Made by a program: the position numbers and the translations under genes. Source: Pseudozyma flocculosa PF-1 (taxonomy: Eukaryota > Basidiomycota > Ustilaginomycetes > Ustilaginales > Ustilaginaceae). From it: a stretch of DNA of 64,000 nt. Location of the stretch: assembly GCF_000417875.1 (NCBI RefSeq), contig NW_006920896.1:185103-249102 (forward strand). The letters run 5' to 3'. Positions 24,886 to 34,600 of this stretch are shown one piece after another. Below the pieces are notes generated by a model that was not told the origin of the DNA, made no database searches, and saw only the letters and a program-made list of their open reading frames with translations. Each line of letters begins with the position of its first letter. The first letter of the stretch is position 1.

Positions 24886-25234
24886 CCGTCGTAATCAAGT
24901 CACTCCCGAAGGCGTTCACACGATGACAAGGAGCCGCCCCTGCCCTGCGCTGCCGCACACTCGACCCGCCCCGACCGACCGAAAACTGTACCCCGTCCGT
25001 CCTGCACCCATCGTCCTGCTTCGTCCTGTCCTCCTAGCCCCAGATACCCGCCCCGTCTCTGTTCCTTCCCCTCCAGCACCGTCGATGCCTTCATCTCGCA
25101 ATCCAGTCTCAGCGCAAAGGCCCATCGTCGTCGTCCCTCGCTCCCGCACCCGTCGCCTGCCAGTTGTTGCCAATCTGTGCCAAAGGTCTTTTCTGCGTTC
25201 GTATATGCATCATTTCCGTGCTTTAACATCGTCC
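24886..25234. other. 3' flank of forkhead gene and upstream of first tRNA
   Basis: No gene seen. The last 30 bases, ending AACATCGTCC just before the tRNA, match the 5' flank of the other three tRNA-Ala genes in the window. Confidence 0.6.
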
Positions 25235-25328
25235 GGGGGTTTAGCTCAGTTGGCAGAGCGTTCGCTTAGCATGGCAACTCTTGCCTATGGTCTGCGAAAG
25301 GTCACGTGTTCGACTCATGTAGTCTCCA
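25235..25328 (+). tRNA. tRNA-Ala (AGC) with 21-base intron
   Basis: The acceptor stem GGGGGTT pairs with AGTCTCC and includes the G3-U70 wobble that defines alanine tRNAs. The D arm is TAGCTCAGTTGGCAGAGC, the anticodon stem TTCGC/GCGAA, the anticodon AGC, and the T arm ACGTG-TTCGACT-CATGT. The intron (25272-25292) sits one base after the anticodon, the canonical nuclear position. Compared with the other three copies, the outer T-stem pair is A-U instead of G-C, a compensatory change. A T6 run just downstream (about 25334-25339) is a Pol III terminator. Confidence 0.95.
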
Positions 25329-25592
25329 GCTTCTCTTTTTTGCAACCCGACTCCAGGTCTGGTCAGGAGGGGGCGCGGGCGACCGTCGATGGGCGATCCC
25401 CTTTTTGCCAGTACAAGTGGCGAAAGGCGGGCTGGTGGGGCGGGGCAGGCGACATTCCCATCACTTGGTATCTTGGACAGCACAAGTCTGGCGAGGCGCG
25501 TTTGCGAACGCGGACGGGCCGAAGCAGCCAGGGGAGAAAAGAATGGCGAATTCAAGACGAAAATGCGCAGGAGGGCGGGAAAAAAGAGACGA
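25329..25592. other. Spacer between convergent tRNA-Ala genes (pair 1)
   Basis: No gene. It holds the T-run terminators of both tRNAs, one near each end (T6 on each transcribed strand). Confidence 0.7.
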
Positions 25593-25697
25593 TGGAGACT
25601 GCATGAGTCGAACACGCGACCTTTCGCAGATCACTTGAACAGCTTGGGAAAGCTGTGCTGTGCTAAGCGAACGCTCTGCCAACTGAGCTAAACCCCC
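25593..25697 (-). tRNA. tRNA-Ala (AGC) with 32-base intron
   Basis: Same mature sequence as the pair at 48300-48814: acceptor GGGGGTT/AGTCTCC with G3-U70, anticodon AGC, T arm GCGTG-TTCGACT-CATGC. The intron at 25629-25660 is longer than and unlike those of the other copies. A T6 terminator follows on the minus strand. The 5' flank reads TTTGCAACATTTTCGGGCC then TTGACATC. Confidence 0.95.
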
Positions 25698-28600
25698 GGA
25701 CGATGTCAAGGCCCGAAAATGTTGCAAACAAGAAGCAAACACAACAGACAGCGTTGCATCGAGCACGTCGGCCTCTCTCGTAGCAGACGACGTGTGCCTC
25801 GATTCGACACGACAGCTGGTCTCGACGGGAAGACGGAGGCCTGTCTACGATGAGATTTTCCCGGCCCATGGCTCCCCGAACCACCAGGATAGGGCTTCGA
25901 CGACGAGCGAGATTGGTGCTCTGTCGCCTGGCCTGCCGCTTGCCGGCGGACCGATTGAAGCGGCGACGGCGATGACGGTCGCCCCTGCCCAACATCCACG
26001 TCGACAGACACGGGCTTCGATGCGGCGTAGATAGATGGCCAGCAGCCTCGAAGGCAGTTGGATCCGAGTCCGCCTCGACGGCTTCGGTCGGTAGCTCTGC
26101 AGGCCGACGTAGTTGGTCACCTCTCTGGCTAGCGCACACTAGACTAGGCCTGCACACTACCACGACTAGTAACTGCTGCTAGGCCTAAGATCTGCTTTCA
26201 TGTTTGTTCGCGAGCACGTACTGTAGCTGCAACGGCAGCGACGGCGGCGAAGACAAGGCACCCGCTGTATGGTAGACGTTGGTCACGTACATGACAAAGA
26301 ACCGTTTCGTTGCGTCCGAGATCGACATCAACACCGACCCACCGAGCCTGCGCCGGGATCCCACGGCACTGCATCGCCTCTCGTCTCTTCCGCACAGGAT
26401 CCATTGCATCCTTGCTAGCAGAGGAAGAGCATTCTTATTCATCGGGAAGTTCGCCTGTCGATGGATCTCAGATCGCAGGCGCATCAGGGCTAGCACGAGC
26501 TCTCCCTCTGCAAGCCTGCTGCTACCACGCCGGGTGGCGGTTCTTTCTGCGGCCTCGGTGCACATCCGTCGGACCTTGAAAGGTGGCCAGGTAGCTCACC
26601 GGCCATTCCATTCCAGCCCCGTGCGGAGAAGCTGCGGAGCCGGCGACCGTTCCCCCCTCATTCCCGTCTTCGCTGGATGGACGGGATCAGAGGCATGCCG
26701 CCGCTCGGGCGACACCGAGGGGCTGAACGACCGATAGAAGATCGAGAAGCAAAGCGATGGACGAGGAGCCGCAACCACACAACGTCGGCGAGCCGGGCCC
26801 TGCCTGCAACTCCGGACGGCGAGCCCGGCCCCATGCACGAGCTCGTGAGGCGACGTGCCGTCAGAGGAACGTAGCCCTACCTTTGCGTCGGCATCCATCC
26901 AACAGAGGGTCGGCGCCGTACGTGTACGTCTCTGTCAGAACCCGCACGAAAGAAAGGCGGCCAGGCCGGCCTCCTCGTGCCGTACCTACATTGCTGCGCG
27001 CCCGTCTGCGTCCTGCGGCAACCTGCGGCCAGAGCTGCGCGGTTTCCGCACAACCCGCCTTTCCAAAGAAGATCGACGGACGGCAACAAAGCGGGCCTAC
27101 GTACATCCGTGCCGCTACAGTACCAGATGCACCGTTGGTCGGACCGTACGTACGTGTCGAATCGAGTCGAGTCGAGCCGAGCCGAGCCTCTTGGGCATCA
27201 TCACCGCACCGACCACGACGGCGAACACATGGGGAAGGAGAGGAATGGCTTCCACATGCTACCGTTACCGTATGCTCATCGTACGTATCGAGACTGGGCC
27301 GATCGATCTCATCTGCTGCGTGCGGGCTCGGCAGGCGGGAGGACGCCGGTGAGACCAACTGCGAGACACCAGGCCAGGCCGGGGAGGGCCGATCGACGGT
27401 CATCGACGCGCCAGGCAGGCACGCGGCCCGCTGGCCAGGATCAAGCTAAGTTTTTCCAGGCTGGAATTTCCTGCTGGCCGGCCGGCCTGGCGGACCTGCG
27501 CTGGCTCGCCCTAAGCGCCTGCGCCTCGGCTGAGGTCCAGGCGGCTAGGCAGGGCGCAGATCATGGCGGCGGCGCCTTTTCCCTGTGCCCTTTCGGCTAC
27601 ATACGACCATGGCCAGGCGAGCTCGAGGAACGCGGCCCCGCCTGCCCATCTGAACGACGATCGCTGGCGAACCGAGGAGTATGGATCCACTCTAGCTCTG
27701 GGGCCTGCGGAGGTGCTACATATCAAGCCAACAGGCAGGAGAGCAAGCAAGTGCGCAAAGGTCCGTCGCCGTCTGCACCAGCGATGGTGGTAAACGTACG
27801 GGCGGAGGTGCGCGCACGTTCCTGTGCAACGGCGTCGTTGTCGCCCAGCGATAACGCGCTGAGCACCGGAGAGCAGACCAGTGGACCTCCCTGATACCCG
27901 CCTCCGCCTGGGATAGGGGGAAAGGAGGACCGCATCCCAGGTTCGTTGTTGCCAACGGCATCGGCATCGCCGAGCGGATCTGGTACCGATACGATGACGA
28001 CGGCCGCCGGCTGTACCCTTCGCATACACTCACGTAGTGGAGCGCGACGAGCGATCACACATATACACAAACACCGGCGTAGGGTACCCACACGTTCGTT
28101 CGCACGCACGCACACATGTCTGTGCAGACCTTGCTTGCTCTGTTGCTCAGGGGCATGACATGGCGCTTCTTGGCAGGGCATACGAGGTCGCTGCGCTGGT
28201 GTCGGTGCGGATTGAGGCCCGGCAGCCAGGCAGGCAGCCGTCAACTACCGGCCTGCAGAGCGTGTGCAGCAGGTGCAAAGTTTGCGACCTTCTCTGCCTG
28301 CCTGCGTGCTCTTCCAAATCGCCCCAAGACGGCCGCCGCCGATAGCTGACGGCGCCTCCTCCGTTTCGGTTCGGACCCCTTCCGATACCACGATCGATGC
28401 TCAAAGTAGGGCGGGCGCGGCCGGCCCGATGGTCAACGGAGGCGGGCCGAGCTTAGGCGCGGAGGGTGGTATGCTGGCAACAGCCGTCGCCGTCGCCGCG
28501 CAAGGGCGGGGCGCGCGGGCGGGCCGCCGGGCGGCCACGGAAGGCTAGGGATCAGGCAGGTCGGTCTGGTTGGCTCTCGATCCCTCTCTCTTCTCTGTCG

Positions 28601-29711
28601 GATGAGCCTGTTTTGATGTCCCGCCTGGTGGACCAGGCCGGGCATGGATCGAACAACGACGAACGACGACGTACGGGCATGCTGTGTTGGGACGCCTCAG
28701 AGAGACGCCTCGGCGCAGGCAGGCCCTGCGGGAGAATATGCGAGCTGCGTCCGACTGCAGGTCAATGGCCCTGCGAACGGGCGCTGGCGCTCTCTTCCAG
28801 GGACGCCTGCCTAGGCCTGATCTGGCTTGCGCCGCCTCGCCCTACCCTGCCCTGCCCTGCCCTGCCGTAGCCTATACCCTGCCTGCCCTTTCTTGTCGAG
28901 CTGCGCGATTCAGGGCCCGCTCGGACTGTGCCAAGAAGCGTCCGCCCGCCCGCCTGCCTGCTCGCCACCCCTTTCTCCTCTGCCCCCCTCTTTTCGCAAG
29001 CCACTCTCACACTCCGCGCCAGTTCGGGCAGGCCACGGTGGCGACAGGCGGGCTACCTGCCTGGCTGCTGTGCTTGATGGCCAGACAGGCCTGGCCTCAC
29101 CTCGTTTCGCGTGTTTGCGCTCCTCGTCAGCCGTGGCTTGGCTTTTCCTGCGCCGCGCAGGCTAGAGGGCGCCATCTGGCGCTGAACCGCCTCGTCTGCC
29201 CCCAGTCGGCACCAGACGGAGCCCAGCAGCAACCGCGTTCCTCTCCCCTGCCCTGCCCTGGCGTGGCCCCCTCCTCCCTGCCCTCCTCCTGCCTTCCTCC
29301 TGCCCCTTTGATCTTTCTTCACGCCCGCTCTCCTGCCGTCCGCCCCTTCCTCTTTTACCACCACCACTACCACCCTCCATCTCTCCCCTCCTCCACCACC
29401 CATCTCCCCTCCACGCGCCAACGATACCTTCGTAGCTCTGCGAGCACGATTCCATCGCTGTCCCTCTCTCTACACTCTCTCCAACCCTCTTTCGCCCTGC
29501 ACTCGACTGACTGTTAGACTCCTCGACGGTGTTCTTGCTGCCTCCCCTTGTTCGACCCACGACCAACGACTCAACAAACCACTCGTCCTCGACATCGACC
29601 CTTTCAGTCCGACCCGCATCGTATCCTAGCATCCCACGCGTCAGCACACGCACACACTCGCTCCACGACACACTCCCTCTCTCACCCTTTCACACTCCCT
29701 CTCTCTTCACC
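25698..29711. other. Intergenic region before the GH128 gene
   Basis: About 4 kb without a convincing gene. Frames such as 26977-27894 are Arg/Pro-rich and lack any family motif. From about 28800 onward the plus strand becomes strongly CT-rich (CCTGCCCTGCC, CTCTCTC), typical of the promoter and leader of a highly expressed fungal gene. The leader just before 29712 is rich in CTCTC and CACTC. Confidence 0.5.
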
Positions 29712-30788
29712 ATGCTGAGCTTCAAACTCTCCATCACCGCGGCCATCGTCGCCGCCCTGGCCCTCTTCACCTACACCGAGGCGTGCGAGCGCGGCCTCTC
29801 TTGGGGCACCGAGGACATCCTCGGCACCAAGATGGGCAAGGGCTACGTCTCGTGGTACTGGCACTGGCAGGACGCCGCCAACAAGTACCTCGACCAGCGC
29901 GGCCTCGAGTTCGTCCCCTGCTTCTGGGGCCCCAAGTACCAGGACAAGTGGAACCAGAGGAAGAAGGAGATGGCCCACGACCTCCCCAAGCACATCCTCG
30001 CCTTCAACGAGCCCGAGATCCCCGGCCAGGCCAATATGGGCCCCAAGCACGCCGCCAGGCTCTTTATGCAGGAGATCCAGCCCTACGCCAAGAAGGGCGT
30101 CAAGCTCTCGTCGCCCCAGATGGTCTACAAGCTCGACTGGCTCGAGACCTTCATGGACGAGTGCGACAAGCTCGGCTGCCAGATCGACTTCATGGCCCTT
30201 CACTGGTACGGCACCCACAAGGACCTCACGGCGTTCAAGAAGTGGATCTCGTCGGTGCACAAGCGCTTCAACAGGCCCATCTGGGTCACCGAGTACGGCA
30301 TCACGTCGGCCGCCGGCGCGTCGCAGCAGGACATTAAGAACTTCCACATGAAGGCCACGACCTGGATGGAGCAGACTGGCTACGTCCAGCGCGCCTCGTG
30401 GCTCGGATGCTTCAAGGTCAACAGCCCGCCCGACTCGTACGCCTCGAACAAGAACGCCTTCTTCAACGGCAACGGCTCCCTGCGCGACCTCGCCTACTGG
30501 TACATCTACACGAGCGGCAGCAACTCGAAGCGCGACACCATCCCCCACCACCGCCACCAGCGCTCGCTCCCCGGCATGGTCCACGTCCCGCGCTCCGGCG
30601 TCGTCCACACTGACCTCGACGGCGCCACCATCATCGACGACGAGGACACCTTCGAGCCCTACCAGGACATCGTCGAGTGCGACGACTACTGCCAGCTCCG
30701 CAAGGCCAGCATCGAGAAGTTCGAGGCCAAGTACGGCCGCCTGGTCGACGAGGAGGCCGACGACGACGAGGAGGCCACCAAGGCCTAG
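29712..30788 (+). CDS. Secreted GH128 (Asl1-type) glucan hydrolase
   Basis: Intronless, 358 residues. The start at 29712 (CACCATG context) opens a signal peptide (MLSFKLSITAAIVAALALF, cleavage probably near TEA-CERG). The body is a glycosyl hydrolase catalytic core of the Asl1/GH128 family: GLSWGTED, VSWYWHWQ, FVPCFWGP, LAFNEPEIPGQ with acid/base E100, DFMALHWYG and WVTEYG with nucleophile E194, then the helix NAFFNGNGSLRDLAYWYI. Family enzymes cleave beta-1,3-glucan or related wall glucans outside the cell. The last about 90 residues are a basic then acidic tail (DEEADDDEEATKA) that is not part of the core. Codons are almost all C- or G-ending, suggesting high expression. An antisense frame over the gene is only a shadow of that bias. 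Confidence 0.93.
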   Translation: MLSFKLSITAAIVAALALFTYTEACERGLSWGTEDILGTKMGKGYVSWYWHWQDAANKYLDQRGLEFVPCFWGPKYQDKWNQRKKEMAHDLPKHILAFNEPEIPGQANMGPKHAARLFMQEIQPYAKKGVKLSSPQMVYKLDWLETFMDECDKLGCQIDFMALHWYGTHKDLTAFKKWISSVHKRFNRPIWVTEYGITSAAGASQQDIKNFHMKATTWMEQTGYVQRASWLGCFKVNSPPDSYASNKNAFFNGNGSLRDLAYWYIYTSGSNSKRDTIPHHRHQRSLPGMVHVPRSGVVHTDLDGATIIDDEDTFEPYQDIVECDDYCQLRKASIEKFEAKYGRLVDEEADDDEEATKA

Positions 30789-31665
30789 GTGGGCGTCTAG
30801 CCCTGCCTCACCCGACGCTATCCCAGGTTTCGGGGGCAAGGCGCAATGCGGTTCCTGGTCCCACCTGGCGCTCCGTCCTCCGCGTCCCGTCTCGCATCTC
30901 TCGTGTCTCTCTTCTCCGTCTGCCGCATCCCCACGTCACCCGCAAAACCTCACGGTCCTTTTTTCGGCGCCCAATTCGCCCTCCACCCACCATCCCTCAG
31001 GCCCTGGCTCGCGACCCGACCCGATCCGGCCCACCTTCGACTTCACACACCACCATCACTGACGGCCGATCCAAGGCCCGTCTTGATCCCGGCCCTTTTC
31101 TCTGACTTTCCCATCTCCAACACTTGTGTTCTTGTACGCTGGCTTCCCCCTTCTTCTTCCTCTTCTTCTTTGCTTCGTTTCCCTCTGAGCTGCGGGCGAC
31201 GTCAAAACGCCCTGCACCGTCTCGCCTCGATTCCTCGCCTCTCTTTGGGTCAAGGTCCCCCCCAACCTACCCGTGGGGGTTCCGGTCCGGTTCCCTTTCC
31301 TCCTTTGGCGTTCTTCTTTTTCTCTTCGGTCGTCGTTTTTGAAAGCAGTCCATTGGCACGGCGGGGGCTGCTCATGGGATCTAGAGGCTGGTTCCTCTTC
31401 CTTCCCGGCCCCCGACCGGATGTCCCACTTTTCCTCCTCCTCTTCTTGGCTTGTGAGCGTCGGGCGTGTGCGGTTGCAGGCCGTCGGCGTGAGGTGTGAT
31501 CAGTAACTTGGACGTGGCGGCAGATGCGGTGCCCTGACGGGGCGCGCGGGCGGACGGACGGGCCGTGTAGCCAGCCGAAAACCAACAAGAAGATCGCATC
31601 GTTCGGCAGCTGATGGTACAAGGAGCGCTCCACGTCTATCTAGCCCGCGCGGTGCGCGCACCGCA
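30789..31665. other. Convergent intergenic region
   Basis: The 3' flanks of the GH128 gene (+) and the PPR-NDUFAF5 gene (-). CT-rich on the plus strand around 31140-31330. No gene is supported. Confidence 0.6.
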
Positions 31666-34600
31666 TCACTTCTTGCCCTTGCCGCCGCCGCTACCGCCAG
31701 TCTCGTTGATGCTCATCGTAAACGACTTGATGAGCCTCTGCTGCTCCTCCCTTTCCATCTCCTCCTCGACCTTTTTCTGCACGTCGCCCTCGGGACCGGC
31801 AAGGACGTCCTTGAGGGAGTGCTTGGCGCTGCCCCGCTTGAGCGGCTTGGGCTGCGACTCGCTCGGCGCCCAGCCGATGAGGAAAATGAGGCTAAACGTG
31901 GCGGGTACGCCCTCGGCCTCGCTCACCACGCCCTCGACCTCGCCCTCGCCCTCGCCCTCGCCCTCGGCGTGTTCCTGGATGCCGTGCAGCGACGAGTAGA
32001 TGGCCGAGGCGGCCAGCATCGTGTCGCGGCGCAGGTGCGGGCGTCGGTTGATGACGGCGTTCGACTCTCCCATGTCGCGCAGGTCGGACATGAGCTCAAA
32101 CATCGACGGGTAGCCGATGCTCACCTCGTCGACGTCGACCGTGGGGATCGTGAAGCCCGCGCGCTGCAGCAGCGAGGCCATGTCGCGCTGGTCGGCCATG
32201 GGCGAGACACGCGCAGAGATGCCGCCCTCGCGCTCCTGCTCGGCCAGCTGCAGCGATGTCCGCAGCTCAAACAGCGTGTCGCCGCCGCACAGGCCCGCCA
32301 GGAAAACGCCGTCGGGCTTGAGCGCCTTGCGGATCTGGATCAGCACGCCCGGCAGGTCGTTGGTCCAGTGCAGGCCGCCCGAGACGACGACGCAGTCCAG
32401 GCTGGCCTCCTCGAACGGCAGCGACTCTTCGTCGATCACCCGCCGCTCAAACTCAAAGGGGAACGTCGAGTCGAGGTGCTCGTCCCGCTTCAGCATCGCC
32501 TCGCTCGTGTCGCACATAATGATCCTCTTGGTGCCGGTCGCCTCCGGGTCGAGGTGGTGGCGCAGGAAGCCGGCGCCCGAGCCCAGCTCGACGATGGTCG
32601 GGTAGTCGCGCTTGATGTCGGCAACGCGATCGGCAAGCGACTCGGCGATGGCATGCCGGACGTAGTCGGTCTGCCGCGATGCCGCGCCGCGCGTCGACTC
32701 ATCTGCGTCGTCGGCCTTGCGGACAGCAGCGCGGTCCTTTTGCGTTGTCTTGGTGGGGCGGTCAAAGATGGTGAACGGGCTGTTGGGCTTCGGAGGACCA
32801 GGCGCCGGGTTCGAGGTGCCAGGAGCGTTGGCACTGCCGGCGGCGGTCGAGGCGTGGCGGACCGAAGCTGCAGGTCCGGGACCGTGCGCAGTGTGGAGAG
32901 AGTGGGCGCTACCCGGAAGGCCAACATTGCCGGACCGGGGTGACTGGCGGACCCACGAGTGCTTGCTCGGCAATGGGTCGAAGACAGTGGAGGCGGCGCC
33001 TGTCGCGGCAGAGTCGGTCGGCGCCTGCGCCTCGGAGATCAGCATGGCAGCGCGGACGAGGAGCGCGGGCGGGAAGGCCCGGTGCTCCATGCGCTCAAGG
33101 AGCTGACTGGCCTTGTCGCGATTGCCGTGGTGCAATTCGGCGCGGATCATGGTCTCGTACGTCGACGGCTCGCGGTGAACCGCAGCGAACGGCGACGTTC
33201 CGGCGGTGGCCAGCGCGCTGTCAGTAGTGGCAGACTGCTGCGACTGCTGCTGTGGTCGCTGCTGCTCGGGCGGCACAGGCGCGCCAGCACCGTGGGCTCG
33301 AGGAGTGTGATTGCCGAGGGCGGCGACGCCAGCGGCAGGCTCGCTCATGCTCTCGAAAATCTGCCTGGCCTCGTTCAAGCCCTCGGGACCCTCGATTGAG
33401 TAGCTGCGGATCAGCAGGTTGGCGATGTAGGCCGTCATCTTGATGCCCGAGCCCACCATCTTGGCAAAGTGGGTGCGGACCAGGTCCGGGCGGTCTCGGT
33501 TGACAAAGACGGCGAGCAGGGCCTCGAAGCTGACGGCGTCCGGGAGGCGGCTGCCACTGGCGACGGTCGAGGGGTGCGAGGCGATCGACTCAAACGTGGC
33601 GACGGCCTTGTCGAGGTCGCCGAGCATGCTGCCGTAGCAGATTATGAGCGAGGCCCAGTGGGTGCCCTGCACCTTGACGCTGGGGTCCTGGACAATCTGC
33701 TCAAAGGTGGACTCCAGCTCGTCAGGCATGACGGGCTCGATGGCTCCGTAGAGGTCGAGCATCAGCTTGTACGTGTGCGAGCTCGGCGCGACGCCGGCCT
33801 CGACCATCTTGTTGTAGTAGACGAGCGCCTTTTCGCGGTCTTGGAGCGTCTGCACGTAGAACTGCATCATGGTGTTGTAGGGGGGCACGCGCGGCTTGAA
33901 GGAGGGGTCATCCTCCATCCGGGCAAAGAGCTGGACCGCGCGCTGCTCGTCGCCGATGCGGGTGCAGGCGTTGATCACGGCGCCGTAGGTGACGCTGGTG
34001 GGCCGGATGCGGTGGTTGATGGTCATTTCGTCAAACAGCTGGAGGGCGCGATCGGCCTTGCGGGCACGCGAGAGCTTCGAGATGACGGTGTTGAACAGAT
34101 AGGCAGAGGGCGTGATGCCAAAGCGGCGCGACTCGTCGAAGAGCTCCTGAGCGATGGATGCATCGTCGGTCGTGTCCCGAATGGTGGCGATAAGGGCGGC
34201 ATAGGCGCTCGCGGACGGCGCGCCGCCAGCAGCGATGATGCGGTGGCGATGGACGGTGGCGGCGTCGACGTTGCCGGCGTGGCTAAAGGCCGAGATCATG
34301 GCGTCCTCGACGTGGAACCAGGCGTTCCTCTGCCAGCTCGGGTCGCCGCCGAGCGCATGCAGCACGTGCTGCGCCATGGCATAGAGCTCGTGGATCCTTT
34401 CGGTGTTGCCGGCACGGCCAAAGGCGCCGATCAGGGCGGCCAGGCCCTCGGGGTGGGCAAAGTTGCCGACCTGGAGCTCCTTCTGGAGGCGCCGGTAGGC
34501 GTCCTGCGGGGTGTATCGCGAGAATCCGGCCTTGTTGAGGTCGGTCAGGTAGTGGCCGAGGTCGGTATCGATCACCTGGACATCGGGGAACGTGTAGCCG

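Noticed and set aside
29682..30839. Long open frame antisense to the GH128 gene (385 codons)
   Set aside because: It mirrors the extreme C/G third-position bias of the sense gene and is Val/Leu/Gly-rich with no family motif. The sense gene has a full catalytic domain.
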